Positions 26,111 through 38,505 of a stretch of 64,000 bases of DNA are shown here, one piece after another. The DNA is from Plasmopara viticola (lineage: Eukaryota > Oomycota > Peronosporomycetes > Peronosporales > Peronosporaceae). The notes under the pieces are model-generated. The model made no database searches. It was not told where the DNA came from and saw only the letters and a program-made list of their open reading frames with translations. A program made the position numbers and the translations under genes. How positions within the stretch are numbered: the stretch's first letter is position 1; each line of letters starts with the position of its first letter. The stretch covers positions 62,001 to 126,000 of the forward strand of contig MBPM02000042.1 of NCBI GenBank assembly GCA_001695595.3, written 5' to 3'.

Positions 26111-28522
26111 TTTAAGCTGCGGTACACGCCCTAATTGTTGCAGATAATGGCAAGTATGAAGCTTTTACGCTAAATACGGTTGTGGCAAAGTCGATGTGCT
26201 GGTCGACGGATAAAAAGTCATGCAAACACCTTATCGATTGATGAGTCACTTAACTACAATCGAATTTGCTATGTGATCAGCAAAGACCACCTAGATTTTC
26301 ATGCCTTTCTGTATACCACCTCAGCGGCAAGACCGTCTCTGCTTAAGTCGAAATCGTAAAGCGACGCTTACACATGACCATATTGGAGGATTTATGCTTG
26401 CTGCTACAGCATCAGCTGACTATATCAGTCTTACTTACGACTAGTGCAGAGTCCTTCCCAACCTGCAGCTTTTAGTTCGTAGCTCGACAGCATTCCACAG
26501 ATTATTCATCTTCAGCATACCTTCACCTGGAAACCCCACGCTGGGAACTTTGCGCTGATAAATTTGCTCTACTTTGCTTTCTTATCTTTAATCTGTAGCT
26601 TGCAGCCTCCGTGGAGGGTTAGTTCTATTGAGAAGAGAAAGCACTGGCTTCGCAATAATGAAATGAGGGACGATACGGTCTACAACGAGACCAACGAATG
26701 TGTGGCTCTTGAAAATATAAGAAAAAGTAAACTTTGCTCTTTAAGCGTATAGGTAGCCAATAAAGCAGCCATGACCACGGATAATCTAGTTAACGTGACA
26801 ATCGCGCTCTTTTGCTTGTGTGGCTAGACTAAAGGCTGGGCATTTTCTGTGACACCAATTCACTCAAAAAATTTGTGGTGTGGGCGCACACAAAGGAGGA
26901 GCTAACGAAGGCTTTCGTCCGATAAGCTTTGAGCTTTTACGACGATAATGTTTATTGTGGTTGCAAGCAAGAGTAGCGCGACCTTGACAAATATATGTAA
27001 TAGCTAGGATCATGACTAGGACACCACTCACTGAGCAAGTCGAGGCGGTTGTGCTGACGAGAGGCCTGCCTTGTGCTAACCTTTTTACAGAGCAGACAGC
27101 GACGACAAAAAGTAGATTCATATCGCTTTTCGAGAGTGGTACATCTGCAAGCAGACTTGCTCTTTCGACTCGAGCTAATACTCAAATAATTCAAGCGTGT
27201 CGAGAATGTTTGTGATGTCTGATTCGTGCACGTCTTAAAGCAGGCCAATAAACGCAAACTTCTTCTTACCTAAAGTCTCTGATGGTTTACTAGGAAAAGA
27301 TGTGTCCTCGGAGAAAAGGAAACGCTGTTATCAGTACGGGCGGGGTGCATAATTGGAGAAAATAACTTCTTCATGATGGATTGTACCTTACACATACTAT
27401 GAGAATCTATTTTCAGAGCTAGACAGCCAAAAAAATAATTTTGTAGCGGAAGACTGCTTGCTGCACACGCATGCTTGAAAATACAAAAATTACGACAATA
27501 ACAAGTTGATTTAGTTTTGAAATAGTTCGAGCGTGAGTCTTGATAGACTCTTGCGCGTCGGCTAGCGAATGTGGTCAACTAAAGTGGTCTGATTGCTGCT
27601 CTAAAAGAAAAAAGAATAAGGTAACAATAATTTTACTGATCAAAATGACATTCTGGATGCTGGCTGTGAAATAGGACTTTAGTACAATAGTAGAACGGAA
27701 CACTACAAGCGATTTAATTGATTCCAATCAAACACCAATCGCGCTGTCTCAAGACAAAAAGCAGATAGATCACACCGAAGCGCCAGAACTAAACACGCAA
27801 AAGAGCAACAAAAAGTTGTTTAGACTTTTCGATAAGTCGCTGCAATGTGCGCTGCCACGGCCCACAGGTCAAATCTGCTAGTAACATTTATTGTGCCGGT
27901 TCGAGGACAGAATCTTGGAAGTTTCCGTCCTAATCAGAATCCCTACTTAGCACAGAAAAGCAAAATGATGAATGCTTATAAGGTCGTATATTCTCGTTTG
28001 ACTATAATTTCAAGCCAACATAGACCCTGTGACGTACAGCTGACCCATACTATCTAGCATTTATAAGGTGGTGTAGCCGTGAAAGATGTATAGCCAGCCC
28101 GGACCGTAAAGGCACTTAACGAAATTGAGTCTGAAGCCCATTTTGGCCGTCAAAGAATGCTGTCTTGCACTGCTCCGTCAAAAGTCCTAAGAAAATACTT
28201 TTGAGCTGACTTTATCATATCTTATCAAAAAAAATCGAGCTAGTAGCTTTCAAGTAATTTGTCGCAGAAACTTTTTGTTCATTTAATATTATTAGTATTG
28301 TGACTGAGACTACTAAATACATCCATCGGATTTGACAGGGCTCGGCTCCATCCCGCACCTTTTGGTTGCCATCAATCCCATGGCGTAAGTACAAATTTAT
28401 TGACGATGCCTTCTTTCAATATCAAGAGTCATTTCCAATCTTGCACGCCGTGTGCAGGATACACCCTTAATTGCTCTCTGTAGCGTCCGAGATCAGCTGA
28501 GAAATTCCTTGTCGACGCAGAG

Positions 28523-31514
28523 ATGGGTTTCAGCATTCCGAACTCATCGCGTACGATGACCGACACGAGCACAGAGCCGATCGTAACACCAACAACTTCA
28601 GGCCTTCGTAGAGGTTTTCAACAGTCGATTGCTGTCCGCCGCCGAAATGCCATCGTGCCAGGTTCTCTAGATTTTGATGCTCTTGGGTCTCCACGGTCAC
28701 CGTTCATATTTCATAGCCGAGAGAGTCGTCGGGCTCGAGCTGAGCGCCAAAATCAAGATCAGCAAAGCCAGCAATCAGACGATTTTCCCGTCTTGAGCGC
28801 AGCGAATCAGGTACGACGTGATAACAGTACCAGGCAAAGTGGATCTACTCACAATTTTTGCTTGTTTGATTACAGCCGTAAACATTGAATTCACATAATG
28901 GTGATTGGACACTCTTGAGTGATTAATGTTTACCGAGTGCGAAATCTGTAATAATAAAATTTCAGGAGTACTATTCACTGTAAATGAGTATATCTCTTTC
29001 TAAATTACCCAAAGTTGGTGTTAGCTCAAGAAAGGAACTCTCCTTGATACATTTATGAGTGGGACGTCAGGTGACTTGCGCTCTGCGGCCGACCGTCTAG
29101 CGCTTTTCATGCAGCGATATGGCGTGACCTACGACATAGTGGCGAGGCGGCTAGGATGGTCTGAAGAGCAGCTGCGGGCTTACCTTTTGCCCGAAGCTCG
29201 GCGCGTTAAAGCAGCATCCGACGTATGTCAACGTGAGACCGCTTGGCACTTTTGAGCTCTAATTGCTGTGCATGGGGTTTTAGATTGCAGATACGGCGGT
29301 AGATAAGCTGATGATGAGATATCGCGTGGCATTGGCGCATCAGACGCTTAAGCGCGCAACCGTCAGACCTCGCAAGCCTTTATATACGCGTTCTAGGAGA
29401 TCTACGATGCCTACGAAGGTCAGAGCGTGCAAGCAATATGACAATAGTGTAGTTGATGAAACTGATGACGCTTTGAGTAGTTCGGGCGAAGTATGACAGA
29501 CACGAAGAGTATCATCCACGCAGATGTCACACCTGCACAGCTGGTTCGTTTTATTTTCTTGGACTTATTGACCTGGCTGTTAGTTGCTAAAGAATCGGGT
29601 GTGCCTTATGTAGAAGGAAGCTGCAGAGATAAAGGAAGGCCCGACGGAGAGTCGAAAGCGAAAGCGAAAAGTTATTGTTCAACCTTTGCATGCTACGAGT
29701 ATACAAGCAAAGGTTGCGGCAAAGCACCTCACGAAAAAGGACACAGATACAAGATTCTCGACGAATATGCTTTTTGATGTTAGAAAGCTGCACCGAGAAG
29801 CCACTCAAGAGCTTATCTGCCCTATACGTCTTGATGTCGATTTGGATGGCATTCGATTTCAAGACACTTTTCTCGTTGACGCGTACGTTTGAGTTTGTTT
29901 TCGACAAATAATGTTAAGGCTAATACTAAGCACATATGGGCGTATTTCACGGTCTTTGTCCTCACAGCTCTTTACCTGCGTGCTCACCTGAGGTTCTTGC
30001 TTCGCACATTGCTCAAGACGAAAAGATGTCCGATAATCTCAAAGTGCGTTAGCAGTCATTTTCGTGTTTCCAATTATTAATGTGTTGATACTGTGCACTG
30101 TTTTTTTGCAAATGTAGGATGCAATGGCCGAGTCCATTCGAAGACAAATTTTGATGTTTACCTCTTCTTATATGATGACTCAACGCAAAAGCGAAAGGCT
30201 TTATCCTGTCTACCTCGACCTCGTTATTGAAGGACACTCCGTACGTGATGGTACTTCGTTTGTGTTGTAAAGTTGGTGTCGATTGAACTGCAATTGTTAT
30301 TGCGTTAATCTCCCTTGTAGCTGCGCGATCAATTTGAATGGGATATCTCAAATGACTGCACAGCGACACAACTTTTTGCTTCTACGCTTTGTGTGGACTT
30401 TAATTTGCCAAAATCTTTCGAGCCCGCCATCGTCTTTTCCATATACGAGCAAGTGATAGCCTATCGTGTTGCATTGAGTGGGCACAAATGGTTGCACGTT
30501 CAGGGTATAAATGGTACGCAGCCATCTTCTAGCGCAGGATATATCGAGGTGATGCCGCCTCTTGATGACATAATTCGCTGCACGGAGGACACAAGTAGGG
30601 TCATTTGGATGTATCTTTTAAGCATACAGTTTCACAAGAATGTTTTTTTTTTGTCTTAAACAGAGTTGTGGCAGCCAGTAGTTAAAGAGCTGTCTAAAGA
30701 AGAAAGGTCATATTTCTCCGCGAGACTTTCGGTCGCTCGAGCGTACGTTTCTATCGAATTTTATGATGTGAAGTCAGCTGAGCTGTGACTTGTTGCAGAC
30801 CCACAAGCACACCACAAGTCGTTGAAGTCATTGACAAGTCGAAGCGAGCTGTGCGACGAATTATAAAGGTTACTATTTTGTACTCTTACTTTACTACGAA
30901 GAATTAATCTTTTTGCTATGTCTTCAGGATGGCCGCTTTCCGCGACCAATCAACCCTTTTATCGTTTTTTGTCAGATGCAAAAGGATGCTTTGGGCAAAA
31001 CACGCCGCTCGGCGTCGGAGACGAGGAAAATCATGGGCGACATGTGGCGCAAATGCACAGAGGAGGTAATTCTCGAGTTAGCGATTACTATTTAGCTCTC
31101 GTACTACTATTTCTTAGTAACAAATCGATAATGTTATGCCCAGGAAAAGGAGTACTATTCGCAGCTAACTGAAGTGGAAAATGAGAAGAGACGTCGTGAT
31201 CATATATTGGATATGAGAGACCGTGCCATTGCTGACTGGGAAGAGGAAGAGGCTCGTCGGAAAGGACTGTTGGCGTCTAGTACATTGGAGGCATCCGTAG
31301 AGCACTTTCGTGGCCTTTTGCTTGAAGTATGAAGTCTGCCATTGCAATTCGCCTTTGTGTGCATTGGCATCGTTGAGAGACTGATGTTTACGTGTATTGC
31401 AACTAGAACTACATGAGCGAGCGGCACGAAGTAGATATGAACAGACCCAAATCGATCGTCGAAGCTGAAGATGACGATGACAACGACGAAATAGACGAGA
31501 TGGAGGAGGCCTAA
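28523..31514 (+). CDS. SNF5: SNF5/SMARCB1 chromatin-remodelling subunit with C-terminal HMG box
   Basis: Twelve exons: 28523-28810, 29025-29222, 29284-29490, 29614-29882, 29968-30043, 30118-30240, 30321-30594, 30664-30742, 30799-30868, 30928-31065, 31144-31326 and 31407-31514. All phases agree and the product is 670 residues. The N-terminal 100 residues are disordered. SNF5 repeat 1 begins at ICPIRLDVDLDGIRFQDTF and ends with MAESIRRQI. Repeat 2 begins at YPVYLDLVIEGHSLRDQFEWD and ends with SFEPAIVFSIYEQV. An HMG box follows (PRPINPFIVFCQ ... MWRKCTEEEKEYYSQ), then a coiled coil and an acidic tail. Family knowledge: SNF5 is a core SWI/SNF or RSC subunit; HMG boxes occur in the separate BAF57 subunit. 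Exon 1 is the least certain; the gene could start with the Met at 29055. Confidence 0.85.
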
Positions 31515-31637
31515 AGAAACTCTTGGGTACAACAAATGCGAGCACGCAGAATAAAAAAAAAACTATTAGCGCGATAGCTTCACCTACTTTCTCAAATTGC
31601 ACGTTGCGCAGTTGTCGTACATCTTCAAGCTCCCAGA

Positions 31638-32272
31638 TCAGGTGTAGATTTCAATGCCCGTTGCATCCAGGATTTCCGTATGCAAGCGTTCCATGAGCTC
31701 GCTCTTGTCTCGCGTGTTTATCCAGTGTCCACTTTCTGCATCATATTCGTAGCGACGAGGACCACTACAGAAAATTCACGTCAGTCAAACCTTTACTTTA
31801 TTTGCACTGACAGAATGTACCTGATGGGAGAAGACCACCAAATTTGTCGGTTTGGCACCTGGCGGTTAATCACCCACGTGCCGTGCTCACCCAAATCAAT
31901 TTTCAAGACTCCTTGCTGTTTACGGACAAGAGTGATCGTCAGGTCCTACACCACGTTACAGTTACTGCAAAGCACTCTACGAACCGCAAACATGACGTCA
32001 CACTCTTCAAGCATCTCTTCGATACCGTCCAACCAACTTTGAATGTCGTGCAAAGTCTTGTCAGCCAGCTCCATAAATTCATGCTCCGTCAAGTTCAGAG
32101 GCGGAGGCGATATGGCTTCGCTCGAGAAGTGCAAAGCTTGTTGAGAAACGCAATGTGCCACTATCTTTGATTTTCGACAATTGAACAATAGATAGAGGAC
32201 GGTTTTAGAGGTCGGCGCAGTAGCGCGGTGGGTCGCGCGGCGCAGCGAAGACAATGTGGCTCGGCGCAACAT
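31638..32272 (-). CDS. FXN: Frataxin, mitochondrial iron-sulphur cluster assembly
   Basis: Three exons on the minus strand: 32272-31985, 31945-31821 and 31764-31638 (introns 39 and 56 nt), giving 179 residues. The Arg-rich, acid-poor first 25 residues (MLRRATLSSLRRATHRA) fit a mitochondrial targeting peptide. The mature domain starts at LTEHEFMELADKTLHDI with its acidic helix (EEMLEECD). It continues with GVLKIDLGEHGTWVINRQ and the hallmark QIWWSSPISGPRRYEY. Family knowledge: frataxin accelerates Fe-S assembly on ISCU/NFS1. A second intron inside the leader (after residue 24) is possible, since TVLYLLFNCRKSK is atypical, but it would not change the frame. The 3' end faces the SNF5 gene, 123 bp away. 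Confidence 0.9.
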
Positions 32273-32774
32273 TTCTCCTCCTCGAATGTTAAAGTTACAA
32301 TTGCCAATGAGAATTTTATGAATGGAAATTTGGGGAAAATATTACGAATAAAAATGATACATTTAAAGACCACGAATAAGCCGACATGTCCCTGTGAATG
32401 ACTCCCATCTGCTTAAGGCGACAGTTCGTGCGTACCCTTAACGCACCTTCGGTGCAATTTGTGTGCGCATTCGTCATTGTGTTCACGAAGTTTACGCGAC
32501 AGATTTGATATGTCAGGCGTGCCAGCGATTTCAAGTACATGGTTCTAGGGCGTCATTTTGTCAAAATGTTGAATGATGTCGCAGATAACAAGTGAGACGT
32601 TGATGAGTTAAGCAAACGACCCACGCCTTTTGACCGAAATTGCACCGGCTTAAGCATTAAGGTTTTCACGGCGCCAAAACACGGTAAAATATCAGACTAA
32701 ACATCATTTCGATGACTAAAGACGTTCCACAGAAAATATGTGCGACAATTTTATATAAAGATTCAGAATAGGCT

Positions 32775-32987
32775 GTGGTAAATGAGAGATCCGACAGCAT
32801 CGAGTCATTTCTTGTCCTTGACATACACGAGTATAGCTTGACCGAGGGTATGCCGTGGTTGTCACAAAATGAGCCTCAATCAATTGACGATGCAAGAATT
32901 AAATATCATCCAAACAATTTCGCTCAACAGAGCCTTTACGAGTCATACTTCCAATATACTATGTGTGCGGCTCTTTTGAAAGGATAA
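32775..32987 (+). mobile_element. Ty3/gypsy protease-region relic
   Basis: The frame encodes FLVLDIHEYSLTEGMPWLSQ followed by NEPQSIDDARIK. This resembles the end of the aspartic protease domain of Ty3/gypsy polyproteins (FxVLDLxxYDxILGMPWLxxxxPxIDW). A shorter copy of the same sequence occurs near 21310. The catalytic DSG is not visible upstream, and no adjoining reverse transcriptase was found, so only a fragment remains. Confidence 0.55.
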
Positions 32988-33927
32988 TGAGGCAATTACG
33001 CACCCAAAGTCAAATGAAATTTGTTGGTAAAACCAATATCTCCCGATTACAGATGCGACTAGTACATTTTTTGAGAGCATTGGCTAACGAACACGCTAAA
33101 ATAGCGCTTTAAATGCGATTTACATGGTCCAGCAGCTAGACCACCAACAGCGAATTGAAAAAGTTGTATGCGCGAAACACAGTTTCAGGGGAATACACCT
33201 CCACATGTAGAAACATAGCACTAGCAAGAGTGGATGTTAAGCAAAAGAGAGCAAGGATATGATATTTGATCGAATTCTGAGTGACTCTAAGGTTGGCGCA
33301 ATAACTTTATCTACACACAAAATTGTCCGGTCTACTGATTGTTGTGCCGCAAAAGAAGTGCTCCAATTGGATACAAGGCTATATGTGTCATAATGGCTAA
33401 ACTTTGAAGAACTTTAATTTACTGAGTTCTTCGTTAATTCAACAGCCAGATATAGCTTGGATGTGATGTTCCTAAATATAGAACCCCCTTTTAAAGATGT
33501 ACATACAACTTCACGTCTTCCGGTAGGGCTTTTTTAAGGCACTTTTGTCGACGGCCAAATACATTTTAGGTCTTGTCAGGCCTTTACCGCAAATTGTGAG
33601 AATCCCAGCAAATAAAGCATCGATGAATACGATTTTCTCGAGGTCGGAGATCTATCTCCACTTCATCCGAATTACTAAGATTTATGAATATCAGACCTTC
33701 CAATGGGATTAGACTCTGCGAGCCTCCTTCTGCCCGAGCTGCGATAAAGTTAAGCTCATTTAGTATCAACCGTCTTGCAGCCTCCCCAATAGAGACCGGA
33801 TGTACGCGAAGCACCCCCATCTGGGCTGTAACCGGGCGCAGTCCACCTATAGCGATGATAACTGGTACCTAACGTTTAAAGTTTTTTAAAGCTCTTAACT
33901 CCTGAACAAAGTGCATTTAATTCTTCT

Positions 33928-33986
33928 CACTGTAACGAGTTAGTAGGAAGCGTGGCACTGTAACGAGTTAGTAGGAAGCGTGGCAC
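33928..33986. repeat. Perfect 28-bp tandem duplication
   Basis: The 28-bp unit beginning CACTGTAACGAGTTAG occupies 33928-33955 and repeats exactly at 33956-33983, followed by the first three bases of a third copy. Being identical, the duplication is recent compared with the surrounding debris. No function is visible. Confidence 0.9.
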
Positions 33987-35597
33987 GCATGTAGAAAAAT
34001 TTAATTAGCTGACGCTTTGGCATATTCCAGGTGGAAAAGGCCACCCCACTGAGGCACTTTTGAGTCATTACACGTGAGTTTCCATATGCAAGCTCTTCCA
34101 CCGAGCTTCAAGATGGCCAAAGCCATTCTCTAATTCCTTGTCGGCATTATATAAATAAGCTTGGTCATTTTAACCTTCGCGTCACCAACGTAAATGGCTT
34201 CGTTGTCTTAAATAAAAGGTGCTTTCAAAGAGCGTTTTCTGACTGGAGATGCATACAGACCGTGTCGAATCTTTGTTTAACCAAATGTTGCACCAAGCGG
34301 GACTGTCATCAGAGTCAGCCCATCATACAGCTCTATCCTCACCGAGAACAGTATAAACGACTTAATTGTAGATCATCCAAGAGTGCTACCAGGTGCTACC
34401 AGAACTCGTAGCTATACGTATAGAGAAAGCGTGATTACTGGTCTCCGTCTTGCGTTCTATATGTAGAAGCAACACGAGTTGCAAATTGCTACCTGCCTGA
34501 CTCCAAGAGCTATTACCAGTCTTTATCTCGATGCTTCATCTTAATTTTATGTAAGCCGAATTTCATTTGATGTGCGCAATCAGCTATCCCCGCAAATCAC
34601 AGCAAATACCTATTGTATACGAATTTGATATAGGATTTTACACTATTTATCAAACAAGATTACAACGCAACTAAAACTTAACGCTCACCGAGCGGGTCAA
34701 CTGATCTCTTTTAGGACTACAGATGAGAAATCATCCAGTAGAGAAGAAGGGTACGCACCAACTTTATGTATCCCATGTCATTTGGACTACAAGAATGTCA
34801 TTGTATTCGACCTATTTAGTGTTAGTTTAGGCGCATGTTTCTGGCGCTAGACTTGTAATGTACATGCTTGGTCAATTGGTGAGTTTCGTCATGGACAACG
34901 GAGAGCATTTTGTGTGATTTTCGTATTGATGACGACCACTACAAAAGTACCTTTGCCACATTTACGCGAAATCGCTGAGACCACATTACTGCTAGTGCTT
35001 GGTCTGGCCGTGCTCTAAGATACGTCATCTTTTGATGATGACAACCGCTAAACTGTTAGTGCCAATTGGTATGAGCGACAATGTAAGTGCTTCCGGAAAA
35101 AAAAGTTTAATACTGCGAAAAATTATGTACGATTTCAATACATCGACAATTTGTATTTATTGATCGACTCACTTCGAGCGGATATACATGTGAGGTAATT
35201 GCATTTGCAATTAAGCAGCCAAGGACAAGCACGTATGAAAAATGCTACCACCGTATAAGTCGGTTGATGACCTCATGCTCCTCCTTAAAGGTTGCTTTTG
35301 ATCGACTTCAAACTACTAGATCTATATAAAAGTGATTTAGTGATGTACGCCATGTGATGAGCATGATTGAGGATAAAGCAAAGTGTATTGAGACGTGCGA
35401 CACTCTGCAGGGCGCCGAGTAAAATCAAGACGTTCAATGCATGCGCGACATTTTATATTCCACCGGAACATTCATGAAGACTGCTTAAGCTAGAAAGAGA
35501 ATACTAGTAAACGCAAAGTACTTGGTCCAAGTCTCTGTTCTGTCTAAAGATCATTTTATTGAGATTTTTTTCTGTTAAATTGACATTTGTATGAAAA

Positions 35598-38387
35598 ATG
35601 ACACATACCACTGATGCCGGTATTGTCTTGCACTTTACATGCCGCTGCCGCATCTCGCTCGTGGCTCTACAATCTCGCCCTCGAGGCGCCAGTCAAGTTG
35701 TCCTTTACAGCATCAATGCAACTTCGTTCGCGATTTGTCGTATTGCGATAGATAGCGCACACTCCAGTCAGCAGTCTCTAGTAGATGCATCCGTAACACT
35801 ACGCAGCGAATCGCGGACGTGGACCGAGCTGCAACCATCGCTACTAGCTCACACCGACAGTATAAACGGTAGTGCAGTAGCAAGTCGTGAGTTGCAATGG
35901 GTCGCGCGTGCTGCTGTACGCGTTGCTGCTGCCGTGACACTAGAGCTGCTCCCATCGTCACCGGCCCAATTCCTGCGTGATATAGACACTCGCTCTTTAC
36001 TGCAGCAGACATTACAGCGCAACTTTGTATTGTGTACAGACGCTATTGTAAAGCTGCCAACGTTTGAAGCGCTAATAGCAAAGAGCAGAGGTGAACGAGT
36101 GAATGAGCAAGCCCAAGTGATGACTTTCAAGGTGGTGTCGATGTACCCCGCTGCTCCCATCGTGCGGATTACACCTGGTACTCGTGTAACGTTTACGGAA
36201 TCGAATGAAGCTCGGCAAGAAAGTAATAGTAGATTAACTATCACGAAAAGTATAGCAAGTGGACAGGAGATCAAGGAAGTAACGATAGGAGGTATGGAAA
36301 CCGAACGAACGGCTCTGCGTGAATTGATTTTACTCCCAGTATTGTACCCACGTTTACGCTCCAAAGGGGGCGTAGAATTTCCAAAAGGAGTGCTACTCTG
36401 TGGCCCTCCTGGTGTGGGAAAGACGTTATTGGTGCGATCGGTTATTCATGAATGTCGTCAAGTCAAGGTCGCATCCGGTGCAACACTGGATCTGAACTTG
36501 CAGGTCATCAACGGATCCGAAGTGATGACGAGTGGTCGTGGTGATGCTGAGCGAGCGTTGCGTGTGACGTTTGAGACGGCACTTGTTCATGCTCGTAGTG
36601 CTCGTCACGCTGCAAGTGTCATTTTTATCGACGAGTTGGATGCCCTTTGTCCAAAGCGAGAAGTGGTCGGTGGGGCTTCATCATCCCATACTCGTATCGT
36701 GGCTCAATTACTGACGCTTCTAGACGGTGTCGAGAGCGGGATTTCACATGAAAATGTAGTCATTGTTGCTGCCACGAACCTTCCAAACTCAATCGATGCA
36801 GCCTTACGTCGGCCGGGACGATTTGATCGAGAAATTTTCATTGGGCCGCCAAATACAGCATTACGCAAGGAGATTTTTCGAGTACATTTGAGCCAAACAC
36901 CTTTTGCTTTAAGGAACTCGTTTGAGGAATCGGAGCAGTATCGCGATAGTATGCTTGACAAGTTAGCTGCAAAAGCTGTCGGCTATGTTGGTGCTGATAT
37001 TGCCGCTTTGTGTCGCGAGGCCATGATGGTGGCGTCTACTCGACACCTCGTCGCTCTATCTCGGGATCGTGACTTGGAGCAATGGTGGGCGGATTGGAAG
37101 CGCCGAGTCGAGCCTCTTCGTGACTTTCAGAATGCATCCGCAACGCTTGGCGCTGTGGTCGCGGGTCGAGCTTGGCACACCACTCCATCGGCGATAATTC
37201 CACTGTGGTTTCTCGTCAAGAAGACTAGTCAAGAAAGACTAGATCAAACTAGAAATGATGAACAAGAGGCAGACGTGGGATATCTGAGCGTTTTATTAGG
37301 AAACAAAGGAACTCATGCGGTTTGCGATACGGAAAACACACGTCCTTTGGAAGTGACTATGGCCGACTTTGATCAAGCTATGCAGACTGTGGTTCCATCA
37401 GCTCTTCGAAGCGCCAGCGGATACACGTATGTTTTGTTTGACTCTGTGATTGCATTGGACTTACTTTTGATCGTGTATGTTGGTTTATCGAGATAGAAAA
37501 GACTTTGAGCGACAAGGGTGGGATAGTATTGGTGGCCAGGCCGAAACAAAGCTAGCTTTGCAGCAGACACTTGAGTGGCCCATCAAGTACCCGCACACGT
37601 TTTCTCGGCTAGGTGTCAAGGCCCCCCGCGGTGTGTTACTCTACGGTCCACCTGGCTGCAGCAAGAGTTCTATTGTACGAGCAGCAGCTCACTCAAGTGG
37701 CGCCACGATTCTCTCGCTCTCTGCAGCTCAAGTCTTTTCACCCTATTTTGGCTCTGCAGAAGCGGCTGTACGCCAGGTCTTTCGAGACGCACGGGCTGCG
37801 CTTCCAGCCATTGTCTTTTTCGATGAAATTGACGTGATGGTGGCAAAGCGGGAGTTTGATGGAGCCACCGAAGGTGGAACGTCGACGGCAATGCGTGTGC
37901 TATCTACAATGCTCAATGAAATGGATGGTGTCGAATCAGCGGATGGTCTTTTGGTCATTGGTGCAACAAATCGTCCTGACTGCATTGACGCCGCCCTTTT
38001 GCGACCTGGACGATTTGACCGTATTCTATTCGTCGACCTTCCGACTGAGAATGATCGTGTTGAGATTTTGCACATTCACACGCGTCCAATGCAACTGAGC
38101 AATGAGGTTGACCTCAGTGCTTTGGCTCGTCGTACGCCAAATTTTAGCGGCGCGGAACTCGAGGTAGGCGCTACCGGTGTTTGTTCAACCGAAATTACTT
38201 GTTTACATGATTATTGTAGAACCTTTGCCGAGAAGCTGCGCTACTTGCACTTCGTGAGTCATTGGCCTCCCAAATTGTGGCGTCGCATCACTTCGACCAA
38301 GCCCTCGCAGGTATCACCCCTATATCTTCTACAGAATCGATGCACGACTACATTACGTTCGCAGAGACCATGGGCCATTTGTCATGA
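35598..38387 (+). CDS. AFG2: AFG2/SPATA5-like tandem AAA ATPase (ribosome biogenesis)
   Basis: Three exons, 35598-37426, 37497-38163 and 38220-38387, with introns of 70 and 56 nt, encode 887 residues. The N-terminal 220 residues are divergent. D1 has Walker A GPPGVGKT (about residue 268), Walker B VIFIDELDAL and the arginine-finger motif RRPGRFDREI. D2 (exons 2-3) has Walker A GPPGCSKSS (about residue 659), Walker B IVFFDEIDVM and LLRPGRFDRILFVD. The CSK form of the D2 P-loop and the total length point to AFG2/SPATA5 rather than CDC48, NVL or PEX1/6. Family knowledge: AFG2 releases shuttling factors from pre-60S particles. D2 has Ser-Ser after the P-loop Lys where Thr is usual. Exon 3 supplies the final helix (NLCREAALLALRE). 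Confidence 0.87.
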
Positions 38388-38505
38388 AGTTGATTAGAAA
38401 CTCGGTGGTCAGTTCTACTCAAAACTCGTACACGAATACAATCATACATTTACGACCACAAGTGCAATTGGCACCATACACCTTTCTCGTCTATTTACCA
38501 CTTTT

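Larger units (their letters stand above)
15271..28522. other. 13-kb gene-free, transposon-decay region
   Basis: No intact gene is visible. Frames are short and mostly random-looking; the longest (16663-17175, minus, 170 codons) has no motif I recognise. Recognisable content is retroelement debris: a Ty3/gypsy integrase relic (about 23183-23950, minus), a Ty3/gypsy RNase H relic (about 25840-26110, plus) and a protease-like fragment near 21310 that recurs near 32800. A T-rich, low-complexity background and many broken frames suggest great age. The first few hundred bases hold the DCAF13 promoter and the last few hundred the SNF5 promoter. Confidence 0.65.
32273..35597. other. Gene-free region with Ty3/gypsy debris
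   Basis: No intact gene is visible. Near 32775-32987 a frame carries a gypsy protease-like relic, and a 28-bp tandem repeat lies at 33928-33983; both are listed separately. A minus-strand frame at 33584-33820 has fairly regular codon use (VHPVSIGEAARRLI, FINLSNSDEVEIDL) and may be a fragment of a retroelement polyprotein, but I cannot place it. Confidence 0.55.

Noticed and set aside
33584..33820. 78-codon minus-strand frame
   Set aside because: Regular codon use suggests a fragment of a retroelement polyprotein, but no domain could be named.
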